DNA of 64,000 bases from Cytobacillus sp. IB215665 (GCF_033963835.1 NZ_JAXBME010000002.1:248001-312000), one strand, 5' to 3'. Positions 9,379 to 18,760 are shown, counted from the first letter of the stretch. The notes: a model not told the origin generated them from the letters alone. Made by a program: numbers and translations.

Positions 9379-9674
9379 AAAATACCCCTCCCTAATTCAA
9401 TAATAGTATAAGCGAAAGTTCATAAAAAATCTACATTCATTAGTTTGTTTTCCTACAATGACAAGAGTTGTCACAAATAGTTCTTAATTTATACGGGAAT
9501 GATATTCATACAAATTAATATCGTTACAATATAAGTGACTCGGGGCTTATGCTGTAACGTTCATATAAACTGGGAATTGGTCGTTATGGGAGATCGGTTC
9601 CCATTGCCACTTGTAAAAGTGGGAAAATACTTTTACCATATGAAGAGAACCATTTCGTAGATCGGAGAGAAAAA
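9379..9674. other. Intergenic region upstream of holA
   Basis: Two short hairpins can be drawn (GGGAA with TTCCC at about 9580-9605, and CCACTT/AAGTGG near 9617-9632), but they do not match a riboswitch or T-box that I recognise. No R1 or R2 copy is visible. The yqzM promoter must lie here on the - strand. Confidence 0.4.
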
Positions 9675-10694
9675 ATGGCACTTGACATATGGAGGAAAAT
9701 TAAACAAGACAATATTAACAACTTATACTTATTATATGGAAAAGAAACATATTTACTCAATGAGACAAAAAAATTACTTATTTCTCACGGGTTAAAGAAT
9801 GAAGAAAGAGAATTTAATTTATCTACATATAATTTAGAGGAAACTCCTATAGAAGCTGGGATAGAAGATGCAGAAACATATCCGTTTTTTGGTGATAAAA
9901 AAATCGTCATATTTAACAATCCTACTTTTTTGACTAGTGAGAAGGGTAAAATCGAACATGATTTAAAAAAGCTGGAATCTTATATGAATCAGCCAGCAGA
10001 TTTTTCAATTATAGTATTTTATGCTCCATATGAAAAATTAGATGAGAGAAAAAAGCTTACTAAATTACTAAAGAAAAATGCGGAATTACTTGTAGCTAAC
10101 ACATTGACAGAACAAGAGCTTCAAAAATGGATAGTGGAAAGAGCAGAATCATTTCAAGTGATTATACAAAATGATGCCGTGGAAGAAATGCTACGTTTAG
10201 TAGGTACGAATCTTATGCTACTTACAACTGAAATTGATAAATTAGCATTATACGTAGGACCCGGTGGGAAGATATCACACGAAACAGTAACATTACTTGT
10301 AGCTAGAACACTTGAACAAAATATTTTTACATTGATAGATTTTATTGTTCAGAGAAAACCAGCTGAAGCAATGCAAATTTTATTTGATTTAATCGAGCAA
10401 AAGGAAGAGCCGATAAAGATATTGTCTTTAGTATCAAACCAGTTTCGCTTAATATATCAAGTGAAAGAATTAGCAAGACAAGGCTATAACCAACAAAAAA
10501 TTTCATCGATTATAAAAGTTCATCCATATCGCGTAAAGCTAGCTGCTGGGCAAGCTAAGCTCTTTGGGGATCAAGAATTAAAAGGAATTATCGGTCAACT
10601 AGCAGAAGCAGACTACGATATGAAAGTCGGTAATATAGATAAACAATTGATTTTAGAACTATTTATTATGTCATTACAAGAGCAAATACACTAA
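9675..10694 (+). CDS. holA: DNA polymerase III subunit delta
   Basis: 339 residues, the delta subunit of the clamp loader, which opens the beta clamp during loading. It has the family N-terminus (NLYLLYGKETYLLNETKK) and an AAA+-like lid with the conserved C-terminal helical collar (VSNQFRLIYQVKEL). Delta subunits lack a working Walker A motif, and none is seen here. The SD is CGGAGAG before ATG 9675. It corresponds to yqeN in the B. subtilis order. Confidence 0.93.
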   Translation: MALDIWRKIKQDNINNLYLLYGKETYLLNETKKLLISHGLKNEEREFNLSTYNLEETPIEAGIEDAETYPFFGDKKIVIFNNPTFLTSEKGKIEHDLKKLESYMNQPADFSIIVFYAPYEKLDERKKLTKLLKKNAELLVANTLTEQELQKWIVERAESFQVIIQNDAVEEMLRLVGTNLMLLTTEIDKLALYVGPGGKISHETVTLLVARTLEQNIFTLIDFIVQRKPAEAMQILFDLIEQKEEPIKILSLVSNQFRLIYQVKELARQGYNQQKISSIIKVHPYRVKLAAGQAKLFGDQELKGIIGQLAEADYDMKVGNIDKQLILELFIMSLQEQIH

Positions 10695-10728
10695 ACGCAT
10701 TTTACAGGTGATTGTGTTTTTAACGATG

Positions 10729-10806
10729 GCTGTTTTCTCATCATGTTGTTTTTCGTACTTGAAAATAAACACGAATACAGCTACCTTCGTGGCACTTTTT
10801 CTTCTC
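10729..10806 (-). repeat. Partial R1 copy, inverted
   Basis: It starts with GGCTGTTTTCTCATC and contains CGTGGCAC, the R1 right end and centre read in reverse; the left-end half is missing. A second, shorter piece of the same end recurs at about 10966-11003. Confidence 0.55.
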
Positions 10807-10853
10807 CAAAAGCTAAAAAAATCACACAAAACAAACTTCCCTTCTCCGTACCA

Positions 10854-10901
10854 AAAAAACAAGCTTGAACATCGCGTATTAGGTGGTCAAGCTTGTTTTT
10901 T
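10854..10901 (+). terminator. Terminator downstream of holA
   Basis: A perfect 15-bp inverted repeat (AAAAAACAAGCTTGA and complement) with an 18-base loop; the right arm ends in six T residues. Confidence 0.8.
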
Positions 10902-11005
10902 ATGGGGATTTTACATCCTATGTTTTCACTAACATTCAAAGTTTTATACATAGCGGTTATATTATGTTATTTTCTCATCATATTGTTTTTCGTACTAAAT
11001 AGCAG

Positions 11006-11036
11006 CAAAAAGAAAACGACCCTTTAAAAAGGATCG
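11006..11036 (-). terminator. Terminator of rpsT
   Basis: On the - strand, CGATCCTTT pairs with AAGGGTCG (one G-T pair) and is followed by TTTTCTTTTT. It lies 8 bp past the rpsT stop. Confidence 0.85.
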
Positions 11037-11043
11037 CATGTTA

Positions 11044-11310
11044 TTAAGCAGTAATGCTGTTTAATTTTTTTGCTAAGCGAGATTTTTGACGGGATGCAAC
11101 ATTTTTATGGATGATCCCCTTGCTTGCAGCTTTATCTAGCTTTTTAGAAGCTAATACAAATGCAGCTTGCGCATTTTCAACGTCTTTGTTGTCAACAAGT
11201 ACTTCAAAGTTTTTAACAGCAGAGCGCATTGCAGTTTTAAGTGTAGCATTATGAGCACGACGCTTATCGCCTGTTTTTACACGTTTAATAGCTGATTTAA
11301 TATTTGGCAT
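11044..11310 (-). CDS. rpsT: 30S ribosomal protein S20 (bS20)
   Basis: An 88-residue basic, helical 16S rRNA-binding protein, typical in length. It begins [18 protein letters not shown] and has a Lys/Arg-rich C-terminus ([12 protein letters not shown]). ATG 11310 follows a strong GGGAGGTG SD; the in-frame extension upstream is ignored because it has no SD and no homology. It is monocistronic, with its own promoter (11383-11411) and terminator, and faces away from gpr. Confidence 0.96.
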   Translation of the reverse strand: MPNIKSAIKRVKTGDKRRAHNATLKTAMRSAVKNFEVLVDNKDVENAQAAFVLASKKLDKAASKGIIHKNVASRQKSRLAKKLNSITA

Positions 11311-11382
11311 GTATTTCACCTCCCAAAAATAACAATCGAGATGATGTAAACTCGACATATCACTTACATTAGAACACATGAT

Positions 11383-11411
11383 ATTCTATCAAACGAGGAC
11401 TAATAATGCAA
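11383..11411 (-). promoter_or_regulatory. Sigma-A promoter of rpsT
   Basis: On the - strand TTGCAT lies 17 bp upstream of TAGAAT, about 70 bp before the rpsT start. Confidence 0.65.
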
Positions 11412-11426
11412 TACTTATTCGACAAT

Positions 11427-11456
11427 GAATGTTTCTATTGACTGGTGGTAAAACTA
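11427..11456 (+). promoter_or_regulatory. Candidate forespore sigma-G promoter of gpr
   Basis: GAATG, then 18 bp, then AAAACTA. This fits the -35 part of the sigma-G consensus and five of seven positions of CATWHTA. gpr is known to be a sigma-F/sigma-G gene in B. subtilis. The site is inferred by eye. Confidence 0.45.
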
Positions 11457-11494
11457 GATTATAAATCGATTTGAAAAAAAGGGGTGCATTCTTT

Positions 11495-12613
11495 TTGTCT
11501 CAATTAGACCTAAGTAAGTATTCTGTACGAACCGATTTAGCAATAGAAGCTCATGAAATGGCATTAGAAAGCAATGCGAGGGAAGAAGCTAAAAAGGAAC
11601 AATCGTCAATCAATGGAGTGGTAGTAAAAGAGAATGATATCGGCGGTGTAAAGGTTACGAAAGTTGATATAAATAATGACGGGGCTAAGGCGGTAGGAAA
11701 AAAAGCTGGATGTTACGTCACTCTTCAAGCAGAAGGGATTAGACAACAGGATACTGAGTTACAACAGCATGTCGAAGAAGTTTTCGCTAATGAATTCAGT
11801 AATTTTTTACAGCAGTTAAACATTCAAAAAGATGCTAGTTGTTTAGTCGTTGGCTTAGGAAACTGGAACGTTACTCCTGATGCTTTAGGACCTATAGCAG
11901 TAGAAAACTTGTTAATTACTAGACATCTATTTAAACTTCAACCTGAAAGTATCCAGGGTGGCTTTAGATCAGTAAGTGCCATCGCACCAGGTGTAATGGG
12001 TTTAACCGGGATAGAAACAAGTAATATTATTCACGGGGTTATCGAAAAGTCACAACCTGATTTTGTTATTGCAATTGATGCATTAGCTGCAAGGTCAATT
12101 GAACGTGTAAATGCTACAATTCAAATCTCTGATACAGGCATTCATCCTGGGTCTGGTGTGGGTAATAAGCGTAAAGAACTGAGTATTGAAACGTTGGGCA
12201 TTCCTGTTATAGCAATTGGTATCCCAACTGTTGTTGATGCAGTCTCAATTACTAGTGACACCGTTGACTTTATATTGAAACACTTTGGTAGAGAAATGAA
12301 AGAGGGAAGCCGTCCATCTCGTTCACTTGCACCTGCGGGAATGACCTTTGGAGAAAGACGAAAACTTACAGAAGAAGATTTACCGGAAGATCCGCATCGT
12401 CAAACGTTTATGGGGATGGTGGGAACTCTAGAAGAAGATGAGAAGCGTAAATTAATTCATGAGGTACTATCACCACTTGGACATAACTTAATGGTAACTC
12501 CGAAAGAAGTAGATGTATTTATTGAAGATATGGCGAATGTTATTGCATCAGGCTTAAATGCTGCCTTACATGATCAAGTTGATCAGGATAATGCAGGGGC
12601 GTATACACATTGA
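11495..12613 (+). CDS. gpr: Germination protease Gpr
   Basis: 372 residues. Gpr is made in the forespore as a zymogen, processed at its N-terminus, and degrades small acid-soluble spore proteins (SASP) on germination. Family segments seen include [31 protein letters not shown] and [12 protein letters not shown] prefer the TTG at 11495 because an AAAAGGGGTG SD lies 8 bp before it; an earlier in-frame TTG at 11471 lies upstream of that SD. The processing sequence SVRTDLAIE near the N-terminus resembles the family's autocleavage region. spoIIP follows, as in B. subtilis. Confidence 0.93.
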   Translation: MSQLDLSKYSVRTDLAIEAHEMALESNAREEAKKEQSSINGVVVKENDIGGVKVTKVDINNDGAKAVGKKAGCYVTLQAEGIRQQDTELQQHVEEVFANEFSNFLQQLNIQKDASCLVVGLGNWNVTPDALGPIAVENLLITRHLFKLQPESIQGGFRSVSAIAPGVMGLTGIETSNIIHGVIEKSQPDFVIAIDALAARSIERVNATIQISDTGIHPGSGVGNKRKELSIETLGIPVIAIGIPTVVDAVSITSDTVDFILKHFGREMKEGSRPSRSLAPAGMTFGERRKLTEEDLPEDPHRQTFMGMVGTLEEDEKRKLIHEVLSPLGHNLMVTPKEVDVFIEDMANVIASGLNAALHDQVDQDNAGAYTH

Positions 12614-12674
12614 GGAAGTTCTATGGAACGAAAGAAACAGAGCTTTAAACATGCACGGCAAGGAGTGGTAAGGT

Positions 12675-12702
12675 TCTATTTCTCAAGGGTTGATCATACT
12701 GA
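12675..12702 (+). promoter_or_regulatory. Candidate mother-cell sigma-E promoter of spoIIP
   Basis: TCTATTT, 13 bp, then CATACTGA. This is a partial match to the sigma-E consensus (KMATATT, CATACANT). spoIIP is a known sigma-E gene. The site is inferred by eye, 31 bp before the start codon. Confidence 0.4.
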
Positions 12703-12732
12703 TTAAGTAGACAAGCTTTGGAGGGATATGCC

Positions 12733-13923
12733 ATGAGATTTGAGCGAGGTCAAGGAATGGTTATGACAATAAAGGGGTCTAATATAAAAAAAACAATAAT
12801 CATCATGATGTTAGGTTGCATGATGATATTTTCGGTTACTGCAATAATGACATCGCTAAAGCCAAAATATCGTATTTCGTCATCTTCCATCAACGATTTA
12901 ACAACTAGTCTTACTAGTGAATCATTACTTTATTTATTATCACTTGAAAATCATTATTTTTCTCAAATTTTATCAACTAAACCAGAAACAAATTTCCCTT
13001 CTCTACTTTTTGAAATGGCAACGAGCATTAACCTTGATGACCCACGGAGCTTACTTGGCAGTGAATTACCTGGTTATGCGTTGTATGACAGTAAAATAAT
13101 TGTCGCTGGTGAAGGAACTAATTACACAAATTTACCTTATGAATCAGCGCCTCCAATAGAGGTATTACTAGCTGAAAGAGATGCTTCAGTTCAAAATATG
13201 GAAGAAGTGGATGGTGAAACTGAAGAAGTAACTCCCCCAGTATTAACAACAAACGGTAAAGACGTTGTCTACATTTATCATACACATAGTCGTGAATCTT
13301 ACTTACCTCATCTAGAAGGGGTAACTGAACCTGATAAAGCTTATCATTCCGAAGTTAATGTTACCTTAGTTGGTGAGCGTCTAGCATCTGAGTTGGAAAA
13401 AAGAGGGATAGGAGTTCAGCTAGATCAAACAGACATAATGGGACAATTAATCGCTAAAAAGTGGGAGTTTTTTCAGGCATATGACCAATCCAAACCTTTA
13501 GTGCAAAGTGCAATGACTAGTAACCGTGATTTGCAATATTTTATAGATATTCACCGTGATGCCAATAGGAAAGAACAAACAACACATGTGATTAATGGTA
13601 AATCATATGCTAAGACCGCTTTTGTTATTGGAGGAAATAATGCTCGTTATGAACGTAACCTTAAGCTCGCTGATGACCTACATCAATTGTTACAGCAAAA
13701 ATACCCTGGTCTAAGTAGAGGGGTATTTGAATGGAGTGGAGAAGGAGTAAATGGTATGTATAATCAAGACCTATCGGACAATGTCATGCTAATAGAATTT
13801 GGTGGCGTGGATAATACCTTTGAGGAATTGAACCGTACTGCAGCAGCTATTGCTGATGTCTTTAGTGAGTATTATTGGCAAGCTGAGAAAGTATCTACCG
13901 AATCAGATGCGACTGCACAGTAA
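12733..13923 (+). CDS. spoIIP: Stage II sporulation protein P, SpoIIP
   Basis: 396 residues. SpoIIP is the amidase/endopeptidase that works with SpoIID and SpoIIM to thin septal peptidoglycan during engulfment. There is a membrane anchor at about 20-42, a linker, and the catalytic domain with VYIYHTHSRESYLP, FIDIHRDA and LIEFGGVDNT, which hold the zinc-ligand and catalytic residues. ATG 12733 follows GGAGGG; the codons upstream to 12718 overlap the SD. Expression in the mother cell is expected. It is followed by yqxA after 346 bp that contain an R1 copy. Confidence 0.94.
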   Translation: MRFERGQGMVMTIKGSNIKKTIIIMMLGCMMIFSVTAIMTSLKPKYRISSSSINDLTTSLTSESLLYLLSLENHYFSQILSTKPETNFPSLLFEMATSINLDDPRSLLGSELPGYALYDSKIIVAGEGTNYTNLPYESAPPIEVLLAERDASVQNMEEVDGETEEVTPPVLTTNGKDVVYIYHTHSRESYLPHLEGVTEPDKAYHSEVNVTLVGERLASELEKRGIGVQLDQTDIMGQLIAKKWEFFQAYDQSKPLVQSAMTSNRDLQYFIDIHRDANRKEQTTHVINGKSYAKTAFVIGGNNARYERNLKLADDLHQLLQQKYPGLSRGVFEWSGEGVNGMYNQDLSDNVMLIEFGGVDNTFEELNRTAAAIADVFSEYYWQAEKVSTESDATAQ

Positions 13924-13980
13924 TTTAATTAATTTAATTGTTCGTTAATGCTTCGTTCTCATGAAAGAAATCTCTTCATT

Positions 13981-14147
13981 TTAGGCCCTTTTCGTAAACT
14001 TTGTTGCTATTGTTATCGAATTAGTACCAAAAAAATGATTTTACATTGTTAGTTATCGTTGTACAGAAAAAAAGGTACCACGAGCTCTAGTTTTGTACGT
14101 GTTTATATCATAATACGAAAATCAACAATCAATGCGAAAACAGCCTT
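13981..14147 (+). repeat. R1 MITE-like element, best preserved copy
   Basis: 167 bp and non-coding. The left end TTAGGCCCTTTTCGTAAAC and the right end, read inverted, AAGGCTGTTTTCGCATTG form imperfect terminal inverted repeats (16 of 23 positions identical). The centre has TATCGTTGTACAGAAAA and ACCACGAGCTCTAG blocks that recur in other copies. No clear target duplication is seen. The rest of the 346-bp spoIIP-yqxA gap shows nothing else. Confidence 0.7.
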
Positions 14148-14269
14148 AATTTAAAACTGCAATGTTTTACGTTCAATTTGCTTAAGGTGAGACCTTTCAA
14201 TTTGGTGAAGTCAGTTTTTGTATATGAGCTTAACGGTGTATCCGTAATAAGTCTATTAGGGTGAGTATA

Positions 14270-14632
14270 ATGTGGAAATTCATGATGAAGTGCTTTCTTT
14301 TATGTACAGTCCTTCTTTTTGGTGTATTGATAGGAATGCAGAAGGCCAATAGTGGGATTATTGAGATGAAAGGGTATGATGACCCTTCATTTCGAGGTGC
14401 ATTAGAAATTGCTGAAACCTCTAATGGAGAATTTGAGGCAAGTGTTCTAGGTTTGGAAGCAACGAGTCATGATTTGAAACAAAAACAACAACAATTAGCA
14501 GAAATCAAAGCCTTTAATCTATTTTCATCAATGGGGAAAACTATTGCGGAAGCGGTAAGTAATACATTTCAGAAAATATTACAAATGATTGATACTCTCT
14601 TTGCGAAAATTATGGAAGGTAAATCAGGCTAA
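14270..14632 (+). CDS. yqxA: YqxA family protein (DUF3679)
   Basis: 120 residues with one N-terminal hydrophobic helix (about 7-24), then a polar, partly coiled-coil region with KQKQQQLAEIKA. It is recognised by its position after spoIIP and the GYDDPSFRGALEI segment. Its function is unknown. ATG 14270 is chosen behind AGGGTGAG; a GTG at 14261 is part of that SD. Confidence 0.8.
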   Translation: MWKFMMKCFLLCTVLLFGVLIGMQKANSGIIEMKGYDDPSFRGALEIAETSNGEFEASVLGLEATSHDLKQKQQQLAEIKAFNLFSSMGKTIAEAVSNTFQKILQMIDTLFAKIMEGKSG

Positions 14633-14653
14633 CCGTGTTTTCCATGTCAAGCG

Positions 14654-14692
14654 CAATGAAAAAACCATTTCCTATTAAGAATGGTTTTTTCA
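14654..14692 (+). terminator. Terminator after yqxA
   Basis: AAAAAACCATT pairs with AATGGTTTTTT around a 10-base loop, ending in a T-run. Confidence 0.75.
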
Positions 14693-14734
14693 ATGCCGTG
14701 GATTAATAATTACTTTAAGCTCTTTTCTTATTCA

Positions 14735-15463
14735 CTCGAGGTCACTTCGTCAAATCACCCGAAGGCAAACAACGCCTTCATGTGATTTGACTCCAGTGCT
14801 TGTCGGGGATAAACAAGCTGCTTGCGCTTTTCCTGTTGTCTAGCTCCAGGCATCGGCTCGAGGTCATAAGTCAATCCGTCAAGAAGGTTAAAAAGCAACC
14901 TTCTAGCCGTTTCGCCTTATGCTTGTCGCCGATAAACAGTCGCCTTGCGTTTTTCCTGTTGTCTAGCTTCAGCACCTATCCCCTCGAGGTCACTTCACTA
15001 TTTCATCTGAAGGCAAAGTACGCCTCCATTTGAAATAGTTCCAGTGCTTGTCGGGGATAAACAAGCTGCTTGCGCTTTTCCTGTTGTCTAGCTCCATGCG
15101 GCATCGGCTCGAGGTCATAAGTCAATCCGTCAAGAAGGTTAAAAAGCAACCTTCTAGCCGTTTCGCCTTATGCTTGTCGCCGATAAACAGTCGCCTTGCG
15201 CTTTTCCTGTTGTCTAGCTCCAGGCGCCATCTGCTCGAGGTCATAAGTCAATCCGTCAAGAAGGTTAAAAAGCAACCTTCCAGCCGTTTCGCCTTATGCT
15301 TGTCGCCGATAAACAGTCGCCTTGCGCTTTTCTTGTTGTCTAGCTCCAGCGCATATTCCCTCGAGGTCACTTCGTCAAATCACCCGAAGGCAAACAACAC
15401 CTTCATGTGATTTGACTCCAGTGCTTGTCGGGAATGAACGATGCGCTTCTGCTTTTCCTGTTG
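14735..15463 (+). repeat. R2 tandem array: six ~125-bp palindromic modules
   Basis: Modules are marked by CTCGAG at 14735, 14857, 14983, 15108, 15234 and 15360 (spacing 122-126 bp). Two types occur in the order A-B-A-B-B-A. Type A has a long palindrome (for example GTCAAATCAC...GAAGGC with GCCTTC...GTGATTTGAC). Type B has GAAGGTT/AACCTTC inside a longer unit. Both end in a shared GCTTGTCGSSGATAAACA and CTTGCGCTTTTCCTG block, then GTCTAGCTCCAG. Long open frames across it are by-products of the repeat. The array fills most of the yqxA-lepA gap. Confidence 0.9.
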
Positions 15464-15489
15464 AATGTATGTTTGGCAATTGTTATAAT
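15461..15489 (+). promoter_or_regulatory. Sigma-A promoter of lepA
   Basis: TTGAAT, 17 bp, TATAAT, about 46 bp before the lepA start. The TTG of the -35 box is the last part of the final R2 module (CTTTTCCTGTTG). Confidence 0.7.
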
Positions 15490-15534
15490 CAATGCTAGTG
15501 TATGTTGTGCCGATAATGGTAGGAGTGAATTGAA

Positions 15535-17361
15535 ATGAACAAGAAAGAAAGAGTAAATAGGCAATCAAAAATACGGAACTTTTCTATAATAGCGCATATT
15601 GATCATGGAAAATCAACCTTAGCAGATCGTATATTGGAGAAGACGGGTGCTTTAGCCCAACGTGAGATGAAAGATCAATTGTTAGATTCAATGGATCTTG
15701 AACGAGAGCGTGGAATTACAATTAAATTAAACGCTGTTCAATTGAAATATAATGCCCAAGACGGAGAAGAATATATTTTTCATTTGATTGATACACCAGG
15801 GCATGTTGATTTTACTTATGAAGTCTCTAGAAGCTTAGCTGCATGTGAAGGTGCAGTATTAGTAGTTGATGCAGCTCAAGGTATTGAAGCTCAAACATTG
15901 GCAAATGTATATTTAGCACTGGATAATGACTTAGAAATACTCCCAGTCATAAATAAAATAGATCTACCGAGTGCCGACCCTGAAAAGGTAAGACAAGAAA
16001 TTGAAGATGTTATCGGTCTGGATGCTTCTGATGCAGTTTTAGCTTCTGCTAAAGCTGGTATTGGAATTGAAGATATACTTGAACAAGTTGTTCAAACTGT
16101 CCCTGCACCAACTGGAGATACAGAAGCACCGCTTAAGGCTCTCATATTTGATTCTTTATACGATTCCTATCGAGGAGTTATTGCATATATTCGAGTCGTT
16201 GAAGGAACAGTAAAGCCTGGTCAAAAAATAAGAATGATGGCAACTGGAAAAGAGTTTGAAGTTAACGAAGTAGGAGTATTCTCACCTAAAGCTGTGTTAC
16301 AGGACGAACTGAGTGTTGGAGACGTAGGCTTTTTAACAGCATCAATTAAAAATGTTGGTGATACCCGTGTAGGTGATACAATTACTGATGCAAAAAACAG
16401 TGCAGTAGAACCGCTTCCAGGTTATCGACGCTTGAATCCAATGGTGTTTTGTGGATTATATCCAATAGATACTGCGAAATATAATGACCTTCGTGAAGCA
16501 TTAGAGAAATTGGAGCTTAATGATTCGGCATTGCAATTTGAGCCAGAAACTTCTCAAGCGCTTGGATTTGGATTCCGTTGTGGATTTCTAGGTCTATTGC
16601 ATATGGAAATCATTCAAGAGAGAATTGAACGAGAATTTGGTATTGATTTAATTACAACAGCACCGAGTGTAATTTATCAAGTTTATTTAACAGATGGTAC
16701 CGAGGTGCGAGTTGATAATCCTTCCAATATGCCAGATCCACAAAGTATTGAACGAGTGGAAGAACCATATGTTAAGGCAACAATCATGGTTCCTAATGAT
16801 TTTGTAGGTGCTGTAATGGATCTATGCCAAAATAAGCGCGGCATCTTCATCGATATGCAATATTTAGATGAAAACCGAGTTAGTATTATTTATGAAATTC
16901 CATTGTCAGAAATTGTGTACGATTTCTTCGATCAGTTAAAATCAAACACGAAGGGTTATGCTTCGTTTGATTATGAGCTTATCGGTTACAAAGCTTCAAA
17001 GCTTGTAAAGATGGACATTTTATTAAATGGAGAGCAAGTAGACGCATTATCATTTATTGTTCACCGTGATTCTGCATATGAACGTGGGAAGCTTATCGTT
17101 GAAAAACTGAAGGATTTAATACCAAGACAACAGTTCGAAGTACCTGTTCAAGCTACAATTGGTACTAAAGTAGTTGCTCGTTCCACTATCAAAGCTATGC
17201 GGAAGAACGTATTGGCAAAATGTTACGGTGGGGATATATCCCGTAAGCGGAAGCTTCTTGAAAAGCAAAAAGAAGGAAAAAAACGGATGAAGTCAGTTGG
17301 ATCTGTCGAAGTTCCGCAAGAAGCATTTATGGCAGTGTTAAAGATGGATGAAGAAAAATAA
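15535..17361 (+). CDS. lepA: Elongation factor 4 (LepA)
   Basis: 608 residues, the usual length. The GTPase P-loop AHIDHGKST is at 20-28, followed by RERGITIK (switch I), DTPGHVDF (switch II) and NKIDLP (G4). Domains II, III and V follow, then the LepA-specific C-terminal domain ending [22 protein letters not shown]4 acts on the ribosome, with proposed back-translocation or initiation roles. The SD is TAGGAGTG before ATG 15535. Confidence 0.97.
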   Translation: MNKKERVNRQSKIRNFSIIAHIDHGKSTLADRILEKTGALAQREMKDQLLDSMDLERERGITIKLNAVQLKYNAQDGEEYIFHLIDTPGHVDFTYEVSRSLAACEGAVLVVDAAQGIEAQTLANVYLALDNDLEILPVINKIDLPSADPEKVRQEIEDVIGLDASDAVLASAKAGIGIEDILEQVVQTVPAPTGDTEAPLKALIFDSLYDSYRGVIAYIRVVEGTVKPGQKIRMMATGKEFEVNEVGVFSPKAVLQDELSVGDVGFLTASIKNVGDTRVGDTITDAKNSAVEPLPGYRRLNPMVFCGLYPIDTAKYNDLREALEKLELNDSALQFEPETSQALGFGFRCGFLGLLHMEIIQERIEREFGIDLITTAPSVIYQVYLTDGTEVRVDNPSNMPDPQSIERVEEPYVKATIMVPNDFVGAVMDLCQNKRGIFIDMQYLDENRVSIIYEIPLSEIVYDFFDQLKSNTKGYASFDYELIGYKASKLVKMDILLNGEQVDALSFIVHRDSAYERGKLIVEKLKDLIPRQQFEVPVQATIGTKVVARSTIKAMRKNVLAKCYGGDISRKRKLLEKQKEGKKRMKSVGSVEVPQEAFMAVLKMDEEK

Positions 17362-17414
17362 CAAATCTACTACAAATTTGAACACATAGGTAAATGTACT
17401 TTATAATGTTACTT

Positions 17415-17438
17415 GCCGCAGAAAATTCTGCGGCTTTT
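17415..17438 (+). terminator. Terminator after lepA
   Basis: GCCGCAGAA pairs with TTCTGCGGC and is followed by TTTTCT. Confidence 0.8.
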
Positions 17439-17544
17439 CTATATACTCAAGTTGAAGTTAGTAATAGATAAATTTAACAGACAGATTTGTATGACAGCTT
17501 ACGTATTATTTAGCTGAACTTAAAAAGGTAAAGGTAGTGATGAA

Positions 17545-18681
17545 GTGGCATCTGGAGTGTACATTCATATACCCTTTTGTGAACATATATGTCATTATTG
17601 CGATTTTAATAAAGTTTATTTAAAGGGGCAGCCAGTAAATGAATATTTAAATTCGTTAGAAGAAGAGATGCATCAAACTCTTGAGCGCTATCCTTCAAAT
17701 GATATTCGTTCGATATTTGTTGGCGGAGGGACACCGACAGCCATAAATATTAAACAACTTGAAAGGTTACTTGAAAGTATTAAGCGATATATTAAACCTG
17801 TGAATGATAAGTTAGAATTTACGTTTGAAGCGAACCCTGGTGAAACATTAACAAAAGAAAAGATAAAATTGTTATACGAAGCTGGCGTAAATAGAATCAG
17901 CTTTGGAGTGCAGTCATTTGATAATAAGATTTTACAACAAATCGGACGAGCGCATCGCAAAGAAGATATTTTTAAATCAGTAGATTGGGCTAAAGAGGTA
18001 GGATTTAACAACGTTAATCTTGACTTAATGTATAGTTTACCAGGACAAACAATTTCTCAAGTGGACGAGACTTTACAAGAGGCATTCTCTCTAAATGTAG
18101 ATCACTTTTCAGCATATTCTTTAATTGTTGAACCAAAAACTGTTTTTTTTAACTTGCAAAAAAAAGGAAAATTACACCTTCCATCTCAAGAAGAGGAAGT
18201 TACAATGTTTGAGCATGTCATAGAACAAATGAAAAAACATGGATATAACCAATATGAAATTAGTAATTTTGCTAAGCCTGGTATGGAGAGCGTGCATAAC
18301 CTAACATATTGGAATAATGAAGAATACTATGGATTTGGCGCTGGTGCTCATAGTTATATTGATGGGAAAAGAATAACCAATGCAGGACCATTAAATAAAT
18401 ATATTACAGAAGTGGCTAGACATGGACAAGGTACGACAGAGAGTCATGAAGTAACGCAACAGGAAAAAATGGAAGAAGAAATGTTTCTCGGGTTGCGTAA
18501 AATAAAAGGGGTGTCAAAAGGAGCCTTCTTCAATAAATTTAATGAAGATATTCATGATAGGTTCCATAGTCAAATTATTGAGCAACAACGAAAAGGTTTG
18601 TTAGAAGAAGATGAATATTATATTAGATTAACTCATAGAGGCATGCTATTAGGCAATGAAGTGTTTCAAGCATTTATATAA
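17545..18681 (+). CDS. hemW: Radical SAM heme chaperone HemW
   Basis: 378 residues. The radical SAM cysteines are Cys12, Cys16 and Cys19 in FCEHICHYCDF. The family's GGGTPTA and the C-terminal HemN domain (LGLRKIKGVSKGAF) are present. HemW-type proteins carry heme rather than acting as coproporphyrinogen oxidase; I prefer that over the old name hemN because of the short N-terminus and gene context (lepA-hemW-hrcA). The start is GTG 17545 after AAAGGTAGTGA. Confidence 0.92.
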   Translation: MASGVYIHIPFCEHICHYCDFNKVYLKGQPVNEYLNSLEEEMHQTLERYPSNDIRSIFVGGGTPTAINIKQLERLLESIKRYIKPVNDKLEFTFEANPGETLTKEKIKLLYEAGVNRISFGVQSFDNKILQQIGRAHRKEDIFKSVDWAKEVGFNNVNLDLMYSLPGQTISQVDETLQEAFSLNVDHFSAYSLIVEPKTVFFNLQKKGKLHLPSQEEEVTMFEHVIEQMKKHGYNQYEISNFAKPGMESVHNLTYWNNEEYYGFGAGAHSYIDGKRITNAGPLNKYITEVARHGQGTTESHEVTQQEKMEEEMFLGLRKIKGVSKGAFFNKFNEDIHDRFHSQIIEQQRKGLLEEDEYYIRLTHRGMLLGNEVFQAFI

Positions 18682-18694
18682 GTATTCTAAATGA

Positions 18695-18723
18695 TTGACA
18701 TCTCGCATTTGTTTTGGTAATTT
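18695..18723 (+). promoter_or_regulatory. Sigma-A promoter of the hrcA-grpE-dnaK operon
   Basis: TTGACA followed 17 bp later by TAATTT in a TA-rich stretch, just before the CIRCE operator. The -10 box is not sharp; a TATTAT at 18723 would give a spacer that is too long. Confidence 0.6.
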
Positions 18724-18733
18724 ATTATTAGAT

Positions 18734-18760
18734 TTAGCACTCGGATAGACAGAGTGCTAA
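18734..18760 (+). promoter_or_regulatory. CIRCE operator (HrcA binding site)
   Basis: A perfect TTAGCACTC, 9-bp spacer, GAGTGCTAA. HrcA binds this inverted repeat and represses class I heat-shock genes. It lies in the transcribed leader, 38 bp before hrcA. Confidence 0.97.

Larger units (their letters stand above)
10695..11043. other. Gap between holA and rpsT with R1 pieces and two terminators
   Basis: This stretch holds an inverted partial R1 (about 10729-10806), the holA terminator (10854-10901), a second R1 end piece (about 10966-11003) and the rpsT terminator. Apparent short frames here have no SD and are not genes. Confidence 0.6.

Noticed and set aside
9540-9674. Possible T-box or riboswitch before holA
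   Set aside because: Short hairpins can be drawn, but there is no T-box sequence, no terminator/antiterminator pair and no known aptamer pattern.
10708-10932. A 74-codon + strand frame between holA and rpsT
   Set aside because: It runs through an R1 piece and a terminator hairpin and lacks an SD.
14800-15410. Two apparent + strand proteins (77 and 120 codons) before lepA
   Set aside because: They lie wholly inside the R2 array, repeat with its period, and have no SD; they are products of the repeat, not genes.
14735-15463. Possible CRISPR array
   Set aside because: The period is about 125 bp, the whole unit is repeated, there are no unique spacers of constant length, and no cas genes are nearby.
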